DNA of 64,000 nucleotides, taken from the NCBI RefSeq assembly GCF_029227915.1, contig NC_079889.1, forward strand, positions 5,024,001-5,088,000, read 5' to 3'. Below, piece by piece: positions 22,005 to 36,885 of the stretch. Below the pieces are notes generated by a model. It was not told where the DNA came from. It saw nothing but the letters and a program-made list of their open reading frames with translations, and did no database searches. Both the position numbers and the translations under genes were made by a program. This DNA comes from Hydractinia symbiolongicarpus. Its lineage: Eukaryota; Cnidaria; Hydrozoa; Anthoathecata; Hydractiniidae. The stretch's first letter is position 1. Every line of letters starts with the position of its first letter.

Positions 22005-25000
22005 GCCATATTACGGCCTTTATAGGACTGTGCACGTAGTTAAGAGTGTTGTAAGGCCATGGCGCTAAGGAAAACCTCTTGGAACGTTGAAGTGCATTAA
22101 GACTGGAAGAAATAGTACAATGGTAACCTGCGCAGGCAGATGGAACCACGTGATCTACGTGTGAGGCCTTTATTAGACTGCAAAAGGCCATATTACAGCC
22201 TTTAATGGACTGTGCATGTAGTTAAGAGTGTTCTAAGGCCTCAGCGCTAAGGAGAACCACTCGGAACGTTGTAGTGCATTGAGACTGGAAGAAATAGTAC
22301 AATAGTAACCTGCGCAGGCAGATGGAACCACGTGATTTACGTGTGAGGCCTTTATTAGACTGCAAAATGCCATATTACGGCCTTTATAGAACTGTGCACG
22401 TAGTTAAATGTGTTGTAAGGCCACGGCGCCAAGGAAAACCTCTTGGAACGATGTAGTGCATTGAGACTGGAAGGAATAGTCCAATGGTAACATTCGCAGG
22501 CAGATGGAACCACGTGATTTACGTGTGAGGCCTTTATTAGACTGCAAAAGGCCATATTACAGCCTTTATAGGACTGTGCACGTAGTTAAGAGCGTTCTAA
22601 GGCGACTGCGCTAATGAAAATGACTTGGGACGTTGTAGCGCATTGAGACTGGAAGGAATAGTCCAATGGTAAACTTCGCAGGCAGGTGAAACCACGTGAT
22701 TTACGTGTGAGGCCTTTATTAGACTGCAAAAGGCCATATTACAGCCTTTATAGGACTGTGCACGTAGTTAAGAGCGTTCTAAGGCGACGTCGCTAATGAA
22801 AATAACTTGGGACGTTGTAGCACATTGAGACTGGAAGAAATAGTCCAATGGTAACCTTTGCAGACTGGTGAAACCACGTGATTTACGTGTGAAGCCTTTA
22901 TTAGACTGCAAAAGGCCATATTACGGCCTTTATAGGACTGTGCACTTAGTTAAGAGTGTTGTAAGGCCATGGCGCTAAGGAAAACCTCTTGGAACGTTGA
23001 AGTGCATTAGGACTGGAAGAAATAGTACAATGGTAACCTGCGCAGGCAGATGGAACCACGTGATCTACGTGTGAGGCCTTTATTAGACTGCAAAAGGCCA
23101 TATTACAGCCTTTATAGGACTGTGCACGTAGTTAAGAGTGTTCTAAGGCCTCAGCGCTAAGGAGAACCACTCGGAACGTTGTAGTGCATTGAGACTGGAA
23201 GAAATAGTACAATAGTAACCTGCGCAGGCAGATGGAACCACGTGATTTACGTGTGAGGCCTTTATTAGACTGCAAAAGGCCATATTACAGCCTTTATAGG
23301 ACTGTGCACGTAGTTAAGAGCGTTTTAAGGCGACGGCGCTAATGAAAATGACTTGGGACGTTGTAGCGCATTGAGACTGGAAGGAATAGTCCAATGGTAA
23401 CCTTCGCAGGCAGGTGAAACCACGTGATTTACGTGTGAAGCCTTTATTAGACTGGAAAATGCCATATTACGGCCTTTATAGGACTGTGCACGTAGTTAAG
23501 AGCGTTCTAAGGCGATGGCGCTAATAAAAATGACTTTGGACGTTGTAGCGCATTGAGACTGGAACGTCTAGTCCAATGGTAACCTGCGCAGGCAGCTGAA
23601 ACCGCGTGATTTACGTCTGCAGCCTTTATTGGACTGCAAAAGGCCATATTACGGCCTTTATAGGACTGTGTACGTAGTTAAGAGTGTTTTAAGGCCAAGG
23701 CGCCAAGGAAAACCTCTTGGAACGTTGTAGTGCATTGAGACCGGAAGGAATAGTCCAATGGTAACATTCGCAGGCAGATGGAACCACGTGATTTACGTGT
23801 GAGGCCTTTATTAGACTGCAAAATGCCATATTACGGCCTTTATAGAACTGTGCACGTAGTTAAGAGTGTTGTAAGGCCACGGCGCCAAGGAAAACCTCTT
23901 GGAACGTTGTAGTGCATTGAGACTGGAAGGAATAGTCCAATGGTAACATTCGCAGGCAGATGGAACCACGTGATTTACGTGTGAGGCCTTTATTAGACTG
24001 CAAAAGGCCATATTACAGCCTTTATAGGACTGTGCACGTAGTTAAGAGCGTTCTAAGGCGACTGCGCTAATGAAAATGACTTGGGACGTTGTAGCGCATT
24101 GAGACTGGAAGGAATAGTCCAATGGTATTCTTCGCAGGCAGGTGAAACCACGTGATTTACGTGTGAAGCCTTTATTAGACTGGAAAATGCCATATTACGG
24201 CCTTTATAGGACTGTGCACGTAGTTAAGAGCGTTCTAAGGCGATGGCGCTAATAAAAATGACTTTGGACGTTGTAGCGCATTGAGACTGGAACGTCTAGT
24301 CCAATGGTAACCTGCGCAGGCAGCTGAAACCGCGTGATTTACGTCTGCAGCCTTTATTGGACTGCAAAAGGCCATATTACGGCCTTTATAGGACTGTGTA
24401 CGTAGTTAAGAGTGTTTTAAGGCCAAGGCGCCAAGGAAAACCTCTTGGAACGTTGTAGTGCATTGAGACTGGAAGGAATAGTCCAATGGTAACATTCGCA
24501 GGCAGATGGAACCACGTGATTTACGTGTGAGGCCTTTATTAGACTGCAAAATGCCATATTACGGCCTTTATAGAACTGTGCACGTAGTTAAGAGTGTTGT
24601 AAGGCCACGGCGCCAAGGAAAACCTCTTGGAACGTTGTAGTGCATTGAGACTGGAAGGAATAGTCCAATGGTAACATTCGCAGGCAGATGGAACCACGTG
24701 ATTTACGTGTGAGGCCTTTATTAGACTGCAAAAGGCCATATTACAGCCTTTATAGGACTGTGCACGTAGTTAAGAGCGTTCTAAGGCGACTGCGCTAATG
24801 AAAATGACTTGGGACGTTGTAGCGCATTGAGACTGGAAGGAATAGTCCAATGGTAAACTTCGCAGGCAGGTTAAACCACGTGATTTACGTGTGAGGCCTT
24901 TATTAGACTGCAAAAGGCCATATTACAGCCTTTATAGGAATGTGCACGTAGTTAAGAGCGTTCTAAGGCAACGGCGCTAATGAAAATGACTTAGGACGTT

Positions 25001-28000
25001 GTAGTGCATTGAGACTGGAAGAAATAGTACAATGGTAAACTGCGCAGGCAGATGGAACCACGTGATCTACGTGTGAGGCCTTTATTAGACTGCAAAAGGC
25101 CATATTACAGCCTTTATAGGACTGTGCACGTAGTTAAGAGCGTTCTAAGGCGATGGCGCTAATGAAAATGACTTTGGACGTTGTAGCGCATTGAGACTGG
25201 AACGTCTAGTCCAATGGTAACCTGCGCAGGCAGCTGAAACCGCGTGATTTACGTCTGCAGCCTTTATTGGACTGCAAAAGGCCATATTACGGCCTTTATA
25301 GGACTGTGCACGTAGTTAAGAGTGTTGTAAGGCCAAGGCGCCAAGGAAAACCTCTTGGAACGTTGTAGTGCATTGAGATTTGAAGGAATAGTCCAATGGT
25401 AACCTTTGCAGGCAGATGGAACCACGTGATTTACGTGTGAGGCCTTTATGAGACTGCAAAAGGCCATATTACAGCCTTTATAGGACTGTGCACGTAGTTA
25501 ATAGCGTTCTAAGGCGACGTCGCTAATGAAAATAACTTGGGACGTTGTAGCACATTGAGACTGGAAGAAATAGTCCAATGGTAACCTTTGCAGACTGGTG
25601 AAACCACGTGATTTACGTGTGAAGCCTTTATTAGACTGCAAAAGGCCATATTACGGCCTTTATAGGACTGTGCACGTAGTTAAGAGTGTTGTAAGGCCAT
25701 GGCGCTAAGGAAAACCTCTTGGAACGTTGAAGTGCATTAAGACTGGAAGAAATAGTACAATGGTAACCTGCGCAGGCAGATGGAACCACGTGATCTACGT
25801 GTGAGGCCTTTATTAGACTGCAAAAGGCCATATTACAGCCTTTAATGGACTGTGCATGTAGTTAAGAGTGTTCTAAGGCCTCAGCGCTAAGGAGAACCAC
25901 TCGGAACGTTGTAGTGCATTGAGACTGGAAGAAATAGTACAATAGTAACCTGCGCAGGCAGATGGAACCACGTGATTTACGTGTGAGGCCTTTATTAGAC
26001 TGCAAAATGCCATATTACGGCCTTTATAGAACTGTGCACGTAGTTAAATGTGTTGTAAGGCCACGGCGCCAAGGAAATCCTCTTGGAACGATGTAGTGCA
26101 TTGAGACTGGAAGGAATAGTCCAATGGTAACATTCGCAGGCAGATGGAACCACGTGATTTACGTGTGAGGCCTTTATTAGACTGCAAAAGGCCATATTAC
26201 AGCCTTTATAGGACTGTGCACGTAGTTAAGAGCGTTCTAAGGCGACTGCGCTAATGAAAATGACTTGGGACGTTGTAGCGCATTGAGACTGGAAGGAATA
26301 GTCCAATGGTAAACTTCGCAGGCAGGTGAAACCACGTGATTTACGTGTGAGGCCTTTATTAGACTGCAAAAGGCCATATTACAGCCTTTATAGGAATGTG
26401 CACGTAGTTAAGAGCGTTCTAAGGCGACGGCGCTAATGAAAATGACTTGGGACGTTGTAGTGCATTGAGATTGGAAGAAATAGTACAATGGTAAACTGCG
26501 CAGGCAGATGGAACCACGTGATCTACGTGTGAGGCCTTTATTAGACTGCAAAAGGCCATATTACAGCCTTTATAGGACTGTGCACGTAGTTAAGAGCGTT
26601 CTAAGGCGATGGCGCTAATGAAAATGACTTTGGACGTTGTAGCGCATTGAGACTGGAACGTCTAGTCCAATGGTAACCTGCACAGGCAGCTGAAACCGCG
26701 TGATTTACGTCTGCAGCCTTTATTGGACTGCAAAAGGCCATATTACGGCCTTTATAGGACTGTGCACGTAGTTAAGAGTGTTGTAAGGCCAAGGCGCCAA
26801 GGAAAACCTCTTGGAACGTTGTAGTGCATTGAGATTTGAAGGAATAGTCCAATGGTAACCTTTGCAGGCAGATGGAACCACGTGATTTACGTGTGAGGCC
26901 TTTATGAGACTGCAAAAGGCCTAATTACAGCCTTTATAGGACTGTGCACGTAGTTAAGAGCGTTCTAAGGCGACGTCGCTAATGAAAATAACTTGGGACG
27001 TTGTAGCACATTGAGACTGGAAGAAATAGTCCAATGGTAACCTTTGCAGACTGGTGAAACCACGTGATTTACGTGTGAAGCCTTTATTAGACTGCAAAAG
27101 GCCATATTACGGCCTTTATAGGACTGTGCACGTAGTTAAGAGTGTTGTAAGGCCATGGCGCTAAAGAAAACCTCTTGGAACGTTGAAGTGCATTAAGACT
27201 GGAAGAAATAGTACAATGGTAAACTGCGCAGGCAGATGAAACCACGTGATCTACGTTTGAGGCCTTTATTAGACTGCAAAATGCCATATTACGGCCTTTA
27301 TAGGACTGTGCGCGTAGTTAAGAGTGTTGTAAGGCCACGGCGCCAAGGAAAACCTCTTGGAACGTTGTAGTGCATTGAGACTGGAAGGAATAGTCCAATG
27401 GTAACATTCGCAGGCAGATGGAACCACGTGATTTACGTGTGAGGCCTTTATTAGACTGCAAAATGCCATATTACGTCCTTTATAGGACTGTGCACGTAGT
27501 TAAGAGCGTTCTAAGGCGACGGCGCTAATGAAAATGACTTGGGACGTTGTAGCGCATTGAGACTGGAAGGAATAGTCCAATGGTAAACTTCGCAGGCAGG
27601 TGAAACCACGTGATTTACGTGTGAAGCCTTTATTAGACTGGAAAATGCCATATTACGGCCTTTATAGGACTGTGCACGTAGTTAAGAGTGTTGTAAGGCC
27701 ATGGCGCTAAGGAAAACCTCTTGGAACGTTGTGGTGCATTAGGACTGGAAGAAATAGTACAATGGTAAACTGCGCAGGCAGATGGAACCACGTGATTTAC
27801 GTGTGAGGCCTTTATTAGACTGCAAAAGACCATATTACAGCCTTTATAGGACTGTGCACGTAGTTAAGAGCGTTCTAAGGCGACGGCACTAATGAAAATG
27901 ACTTGGGACGTTGTAGCGCATTGAGACTGGAAGGAATGGTCCAATGGTAAACTTCGTAGGCAGGTGAAACCACGTGATTTACGTGTGAGGCCTTTATTAG

Positions 28001-31000
28001 ACTGCAAAATGCCATATTACGGCCTTTATAGGACTGTGCACGTAGTTAAGAGTGTTGTAAGGCCACGGCGCCAAGGAAAACCTCTTGGAACGTTGTAGTG
28101 CATTGAGACTGGAAGGAATAGTCCAATGGTAACATTCGCAGGCAGATGGAACCACGTGATTTACGTGTGAGGCCTTTATTAGACTGCAAAATGCCATATT
28201 ACGTCCTTTATAGGACTGTGCACGTAGTTAAGAGCGTTCTAAGGCGACGGCGCTAATGAAAATGACTTGGGACGTTGTAGCGCATTGAGACTGGAAGGAA
28301 TAGTCCAATGGTAAACTTCGCAGGCAGGTGAAACCACGTGATTTACGTGTGAAGCCTTTATTAGACTGGAAAATGCCATATTACGGCCTTTATAGGACTG
28401 TGCACGTAGTTAAGAGTGTTGTAAGGCCATGGCGCTAAGGAAAACCTCTTGGAACGTTGTGGTGCATTAGGACTGGAAGAAATAGTACAATGGTAAACTG
28501 CGCAGGCAGATGGAACCACGTGATTTACGTGTGAGGCCTTTATTAGACTGCAAAAGACCATATTACAGCCTTTATAGGACTGTGCACGTAGTTAAGAGCG
28601 TTCTAAAGCGACGGCACTAATGAAAATGACTTGGGACGTTGTAGCGCATTGAGACTGGAAGGAATGGTCCAATGGTAAACTTCGTAGGCAGGTGAAACCA
28701 CGTGATTTACGTGTGAGGCCTTTATTAGACTGCAAAATGCCATATTACGGCCTTTATAGGACTGTGCACGTAGTTAAGAGTGTTGTAAGGCCACGGCGCC
28801 AAGGAAAATCTCTTGGAACGTTGTAGTGCATTGAGACTGGAAGGAATAGTCCAATGGTAACCTTTGCAGGCAGGTGAAACCACGTGATTTACGTGTGAAG
28901 CCTTTATTAGACTGGAAAATGCCATATTACGGCCTTTATAGGACTGTGCACGTAGTTAAGAGTGTTGTAAGGCCACGGCGCCAAGGAAAACCTCTTGGAA
29001 CGTTGTAGTGCATTGAGACTGGAAGGAATAGTCCAATGGTAACATTCGCAGGCAGATGGAACCACGTGATTTACGTGTGAGACCTTTATTAGACTGCAAA
29101 AGGCCATATTACAGCCTTTATAGGACTGTGCACGTAGTTAAGAGCGTTCTAAGGCGACGGCACTAATGAAAATGACTTGGGACGTTGTAGCGCATTGAGA
29201 CTGGAAGGAATGGTCCAATGGTAAACTTCGTAGGCAGGTGAAACCACGTGATTTACGTGTGAGGCCTTTATTAGACTGCAAAATGCCATATTACGGCCTT
29301 TATAGGACTGTGCACGTAGTTAAGAGTGTTGTAAGGCCACGGCGCCAAGGAAAATCTCTTGGAACGTTGTAGTGCATTGAGACTGGAAGAAATAGTACAA
29401 TGGTAAACTGCGCAGGCAGATGAAACCACGTGATCTACGTGTGAGGCCTTTATTAGACTGCAAAATGCCATATTACGGCCTTTATAGGACTGTGCACGTA
29501 GTTAAGAGTGTTGTAAGGCCACGGCGCCAAGGAAAACCTCTTGGAACGTTGTAGTGCATTGAGACTGGAAGGAATAGTCCAATGGTAACATTCGCAGGCA
29601 GATGGAACCACGTGATTTACGTGTGAGACCTTTATTAGACTGCAAAAGGCCATATTACAGCCTTTATAGGACTGTGCACGTAGTTAAGAGCGTTCTAAGG
29701 CGACGGCACTAATGAAAATGACTTGGGACGTTGTAGCGCATTGAGACTGGAAGGAATGGTCCAATGGTAAACTTCGTAGGCAGGTGAAACCACGTGATTT
29801 ACGTGTGAGGCCTTTATTAGACTGCAAAATGCCATATTACGGCCTTTATAGGACTGTGCACGTAGTTAAGAGTGTTGTAAGGCCATGGCGCTAAGGAAAA
29901 CCTCTTGGAACGTTGTGGTGCATTAGGACTGGAAGAAATAGTACAATGGTAAACTGCGCAGGCAGATGAAACCACGTGATCTACGTGTGAGGCCTTTATT
30001 AGACTGCAAAATGCCATATTACGGCCTTTATAGGACTGTGCACGTAGTTAAGAGTGTTGTAAGGCCACGGCGCCAAGGAAAACCTCTTGGAACGTTGTAG
30101 TGCATTGAGACTGGAAGGAATAGTCCAATGGTAACATTCGCAGGCAGATGGAACCACGTGATTTACGTGTGAGACCTTTATTAGACTGCAAAAGGCCATA
30201 TTACAGCCTTTATAGGACTGTGCACGTAGTTAAGAGCGTTCTAAGGCGATGGCGCTAATGAAAATGACTTTGGACGTTGTAGCGCATTGAGACTGGAACG
30301 TCTAGTCCAATGGTAACCTGCGCAGGCAGAGGGAACCACGTGATTTACGTGTGAGGCCTTTATGGGACTGCGAAAGGCCATATTACAGCCTTTATAGGAC
30401 TGTGCACGTAGTTAAGAGCGTTCTAAGGCGACGTCGCTAATGAAAATAACTTGGGACGTTGTAGCGCATTGAGACTTGAAGGAATAGTCCAATGGTAACC
30501 TTGGCAGGCAGGTGAAACCACGTGATTTACGTGTGAAGCCTTTATTAGACTGCAAAATGCCATATTACGGCCTTTATAGGACTGTGCACGTAGTTAAGAG
30601 TGTTGTAAGGCCATGGCGCTAAGGAAAACCTCTTGGAACGTTGTTGTGCATTGAGACTGGAAGAAATAGTACAATGGTAAACTGCGCAGGCAGATGGAAC
30701 CACGTGATCTACGTGTGAGGCCTTTATGGGACTGCAAAAGGCCATATTACAGCCTTTATAGGACTGTGCACGTAGTTAAGAGCGTTCTAAGGCGACGTCG
30801 CTAATGAAAATAACTTGGGACGTTGTAGCACATTGAGACTGGAAGAAATAGTCCAATGGTAACCTTTGCAGACTGGTGAAACCACGTGATTTACGTGTGA
30901 AGCCTTTATTAGACTGCAAAAGGCCATATTACGACCTTTATAGGACTGTGCACGTAGTTAAGAGTGTTGTAAGGCCATGGCGCTAAGGAAAACCTCTTGG

Positions 31001-34000
31001 AACGTTGAAGTGCATTTAGACTGGAAGAAATAGTACAACGGTAACCTGCGCAGGCAGATGGAACCACGTGATCTACGTGTGAGGCCTTTATTAGACTGCA
31101 AAAGGCCATATTACAGCCTTTATAGGACTGTGCACGTAGTTAAGAGCGTTCTAAGGCGATGGCGCTAATGAAAATGACTTTTGACGTTGTAGCGCATTGA
31201 GACTGGAACGTGTAGTCCAATGGTAACCTGCGCAGGCAGCTGAAACCGCGTGATTTACGTCTGCCGCCTTTATTGGACTGCAAAAGGCCATATTACGGCC
31301 TTTATAGGACTGTGCACGTAGTTAAGAGTGTTGTAAGGCCAAGGCGCCAAGGAAAACCTCTTGGAACGTTGTAGTGCATTGAGATTTGAAGGAATAGTCC
31401 AATGGTAACCTTTGCAGGCAGATGGAACCACGTGATTTACGTGTGAAGCCTTTATTAGACTGCAAAAGGCTATATTACGGCCTTTATAGGACTGTGCACG
31501 TAGTTAAGAGTGTTGTAAGGCCATGGCGCTAAGGAAAACCTCTTGGAACGTTGAAGTGCATTAAGACTGGAAGAAATAGTACAATGGTAACCTGCGCAAG
31601 CAGATGGAACCACGTGATCTACGTGTGAGGCCTTTATTAGACTGCAAAAGGCCATATTACAGCCTTTATAGGACTGTGCACGTAGTTAAGAGCGTTCTAA
31701 GGCGATGGCGCTAATGAAAATGACTTGGAACGTTGTAGCGCATTGAGACTGGAACAACTAGTCCAATAGTAACCTGCGCAGGCAGGTGAAACCACGTGAT
31801 TTACGTGTCAGGCCTTTATGAGACTGCACGTAGTTAAGAGCGTTCTAAGGCGACGTCGCTAATGAAAATAACTTGGGACGTTGTAGCGCATTGAGACTTG
31901 AAGGAATAGTCCAATGGTAACCTTCGCAGGCAGGTGAAACCACGTGATTTACGTGTGAAGCCTTTATTAGACTGCAAAATGCCATATTACGGCCTTTATA
32001 GGACTGTGCACGTAGTTAAGAGTGTTGTAAGGCCATGGCGCTAAGGAAAACCTCTTGGAACGTTGTAGTGCATTGAGACTGGAAAAAATAGTACAATGGT
32101 AAACTGCGCAGGCAGATGGAACCACGTGATTTACGTGTGAGGCCTTTATGGGACTGCAAAAGGCCATATTACAGCCTTTATAGGACTGTGCACGTAGTTA
32201 AGAGCGTTCTAAGGCCTCAGCGCTAAAGAGAACCACTTGGAACGTTGTAGTGCATTAAGACTGGAAGAAATAGTACAATAGTAACCTGCGGAGGCAGATG
32301 GAACCACGTGATTTACGTGTGAGGCCTTTATTAGACTGCAAAAGGCCATATTACAGCCTTTATAGGACTGTGCACGTAGTTAAGAGCGTTTTAAGGCGAC
32401 GGCGCTAATGAAAATGACTTGGGACGTTGTAGCGCATTGAGACTGGAAGGAATAGTCCAATGGTAACCTTCGCAGGCAGGTGAAACCACGTGATTTACGT
32501 GTGAAGCCTTTATTAGACTGCAAAATGCCATATTACGGCCTTTATAGGACTGTGCACGTAGTTAAGAGTGTTGTAAGGCCATGGCGCTAAGGAAAACCTC
32601 TTGGAACGTTGTAGTGCGTTGAGACTGGAAGAAATATAACAATGGTAAACTGCGCAGGCAGATGGAACCACGTGATCTACGTGTGAGGCCTTTATTAGAC
32701 TGCAAAATGCCATATTACAGCCTTTATAGCACTGTGCACGTAGTTAAGAGTGTTGTAAGGCCACGGCGCCAAGGAAAACCTCTTGGAACGTTGTAGTGCA
32801 TTGAGACTGGAACGTCTAGTCCAATGGTAACCTGCGCAGGCAGCTGAAACCGCGTGATTTACGTCTGCGACCTTTATTGGACTGCAAAAGGCCATAATAC
32901 GGCCTTTATAGGATTGTGAACGTAGTTAAGAGTGTTCTAAGGCAACGGCGCTAATGAAAACGACTTGGGACGTTGTAGCGCATTGAGACTGGAACTAGTC
33001 CAATGGTAACCTGTGCAGGCAGCTGAAACCGCGTGATTTACGTCTGCGGCCTTTATTGGACTGCAAAATGCCATATTACAGCCTTTATAGCACTGTGCAC
33101 GTAGTTAAGAGTGTTGTAAGGCCACGGCGCCAAGGAAAACCTCTTGGAACGTTGTAGTGCATTGAGACTGGAACGTCTAGTCCAATGGTAACCTGCGCAG
33201 GCAGCTGAAACCGCGTGATTTACGTCTGCGACCTTTATTGGACTGCAAAAGGCCATAATACGGCCTTTATAGGATTGTGAACGTAGTTAAGAGTGTTCTA
33301 AGGCAACGGCGCTAATGAAAACGACTTGGGACGTTGTAGCGCATTGAGACTGGAACTAGTCCAATGGTAACCTGTGCAGGCAGCTGAAACCGCGTGATTT
33401 ACGTCTGCGGCCTTTATTGGACTGCAAAAGGCCATATTACGGCTTTTATAGGACTGTGCCCGTAGTTAAGAGTGTTGCAAGGCCACCGCGCCAAGGAAAA
33501 CCTCTTAGGACGTCGCAGTGCATTGCGAGTGGAAGGAATAGTACAATAGTAACCTGCGCAGGCAGAGGGAACCACGTGATTTACGTGTGAGGCCTTTATG
33601 GGACTGCAAAAGGCCATATTACAGCCTTTATAGGACTGTGCACGTAGTTAAGAGCGTTCAAACGCGACGTCGCTAATGAAAATAACTTGGGACGTTGTAG
33701 CGCATTGAGACTTGAAGGAATAGTCCAATGGTAACCTGCGCAGGCAGATGGGGCCACGTGATTTACGTGTGAGGCCTTTATTAGACTGTAAAAGGCCATA
33801 TTACAGCCTTCATAGGACTGTGCACGTAGTTAAGAGCGTTCTAAGGCGACGGCGCTAATGAAAACCTCTTGGAACGTCGCAGTGCATTGCGGGTGGAAGG
33901 AATAGTACAATAGTAACCTGCGCAGGCAGAGGGAACCACGTGATTTACGTGTGAGGCCTTTATGAGACTGCAAAAGGCCATATTACAGCCTTTATAGGAC

Positions 34001-36885
34001 TGTGCACGTAGTTAAGAGCGTTCTAAGGCGACGTCGCTAATGAAAATAACTTGGGACGTTGTAGCGCATTGAGACTTGAAGGAATAGTCCAATGGTAACC
34101 TTCGCAGGCAGGTGAAACCACGTGATTTACGTGTGAAGCTTTTATTAGACTGCAAAATGCCATATTACGGCCTTTATAGGACTGTGCACGTAGTTAAGAG
34201 TGTTGTAAGGCCATGGCGCTAAGGAAAACCTCTTGGAACGTTGTAGTGCATTGAGACTGGAAGTAATAGTACAATGGTAAACTGCGCAGGCGGATGGAAC
34301 CACGTGATCTACGTGTGAGGCCTTTATTAGACTGCAAAATGCCATATTACAGCCTTTAATGGACTGTGCATGTAGTTAAGAGTGTTCTAAGGCCACGGCG
34401 CCAAGGAAAACCTCTTGGAACGTTGTAGTGCATTGAGACTGAAAGGAATAGTGCAATGGTAACATTCGCAGGCAGATGGAACCACGTGATTTACGTGTGA
34501 GGCCTTTATTAGACTGCAAAAGGCCATATTACAGCCTTTATAGGACTGTGCACGTAGTTAAGAGCGTTTTAAGGCGACGGCGCTAATGAAAATGACTTGG
34601 GACGTTGTAGCGCATTGAGACTGGAAGGAATAGTCCAATGGAAAACTTCGCAGGCAGGTGAAACCACGTGATTTACGTGTGAGGCCTTTATTAGACTGCA
34701 AAAGGCCATATTACAGCCTTTATAGGATTGTGAACGTAGTTAAGAGTGTTCTAAGGCAACGGCGCTAATGAAAACGACTTGGGACGTTGTAGCGCATTGA
34801 GACTGGAACTAGTCCAATGGTAACCTGTGCAGGCAGCTGAAACCGCGTGATTTACGTCTGCGGCCTTTATTGGACTGCAAAAGGCCATATTACGGCTTTT
34901 ATAGGACTGTGCCCGTAGTTAAGAGTGTTGCAATGCCACCGCGCCAAGGAAAACCTCTTGGAACGTCGCAGTGCATTGCGAGTGGAAGGAATAGTACAAT
35001 AGTAACCTGCGCAGGCAGAGGGAACCACGTGATTTACGTGTGAGGCCTTTATGGGACTGCAAAAGGCCATATTACAGCCTTTATAGGACTGTGCACGTAG
35101 TTAAGAGCGTTCAAACGCGACGTCGCTAATGAAAATAACTTGGGACGTTGTAGCGCATTGAGACTTGAAGGAATAGTCCAATGGTAACCTGCGCAGGCAG
35201 ATGGGGCCACGTGATTTACGTGTGAGGCCTTTATTAGACTGTAAAAGGCCATATTACAGCCTTCATAGGACTGTGCACGTAGTTAAGAGCGTTCTAAGGC
35301 GACGGCGCTAATGAAAACCTCTTGGAACGTCGCAGTGCATTGCGGGTGGAAGGAATAGTACAATAGTAACCTGCGCAGGCAGAGGGAACCACGTGATTTA
35401 CGTGTGAGGCCTTTATGAGACTGCAAAATGCCATATTACAGCCTTTATAGGACTGTGCACGTAGTTAAGAGCGTTCTAAGGCGACGTCGCTAATGAAAAT
35501 AACTTGGGACGTTGTAGCGCATTGAGACTTGAAGGAATAGTCCAATGGTAACCTTCGCAGGCAGGTGAAACCACGTGATTTACGTGTGAAGCTTTTATTA
35601 GACTGCAAAATGCCATATTACGGCCTATATAGGACTGTGCACGTAGTTAAGAGTGTTGTAAGGCCATGGCGCTAAGGAAAACCTCTTGGAACGTTGTAGT
35701 GCATTGAGACTGGAAGTAATAGTACAATGGTAAACTGCGCAGGCAGATGGAACCACGTGATCTACGTGTGAGGCCTTTATTAGACTGCAAAAGGCCATAT
35801 TACAGCCTTTAATGGACTGTGCATGTAGTTAAGAGTGTTCTAAGGCCTCAGCGCTAAGGAGAACCACTCGGAACGTTGTAGTGCATTGAGACTGGAAGAA
35901 ATAGTACAATGGTAAACTGCGCAGGCAGATGGAACCACGTGATCTACGTGTGAGGCCTTTATTAGACTGCAAAAGGCCATATTACAGCCTTTATAGGACT
36001 GTGCACGTAGTTAAGAGCGTTTTAAGTCGACGGCGCTAATGAAAATGACTTGGGACGTTGTAGCGCATTGAGACTGGAAGGAATAGTCCAATGGTAACCT
36101 TCGCAGGCAGGTGAAACCACGTGATTTACGTGTGAAGCCTTTATTAGACTGGAAAATGCCATATTACGGCCTTTATAGGACTGTGCACGTAGTTAAGAGT
36201 GTTGTAAGGCCATGGCGCTAAGGAAAACCTCTTGGAACGTTGTGGTGCATTGAGACTGGAAGAAATAGTACAATGGCAAACTGCGCAGGCAGATGGAACC
36301 ACGTGATCTACGTGTGAGGCCTTTATTAGACTGCAAAATGCCATATTACGGCCTTTATAGGACTGTGCACGTAGTTAAGAGTGTTGTAAGGCCACGGCGC
36401 CAAAGAAAACCTCTTGGAACGTTGTAGTGCATTGAGACTGGAAGGAATAGTCCAATGGTAACATTCGCAGGCAGATGGAACCACGTGATTTACGTGTGAG
36501 GCCTTTATTAGACTGCAAAATGCCATATTACGGCCTTTATAGGACTGTGCACGTAGTTAACAGTGTTGTAAGGCCACGGCGCCAAGGAAAACCTCTTGGA
36601 ACGTTGTAGTGCATTGAGACTGAAAGGAATAGTCCAATGGTAACATTCGCAGGCAGATGGAACCACGTGATTTACGTGTGAGGCCTTTATTAGACTGCAA
36701 AAGGCCATATTACAGCCTTTATAGGACTGTGCACGTAGTTAAGAGCGTTCTAAGGCGACTGCGCTAATGAAAATGACTTGGGACGTTGTAGCGCATTGAC
36801 ACTGGAAGGAATAGTCCAATGGTAAACTTCGCAGGCAGGTGAAACCACGTGATTTACGTGTGAGGCCTTTATTAGACTGCAAAAG
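22005..36885 (+). repeat. 14,881-bp tandem segmental duplication, copy 2
   Basis: Direct continuation of copy 1, same orientation, no spacer. Identity with copy 1 ends at 36879; position 36880 is C where copy 1 has G (21999), and 36885 is G where copy 1 has T (22004). The lack of visible divergence across nearly 15 kb, against clear divergence in every other block of the window, means either a very recent unequal exchange or an assembly duplication. Internal sub-repeats listed for copy 1 all recur here at +14,881. Confidence 0.92.
31796..31943 (+). repeat. duplicate of the 34-bp-deleted monomer
   Basis: Same junction as at 16946, exactly 14,881 bp downstream (31827/31828). It shares the deletion and the flanking GTGTCAGGCC variant, so the two copies descend from one deletion event that predates the large duplication. 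It is the easiest single marker for testing whether both copies of the duplication are real. Confidence 0.9.
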
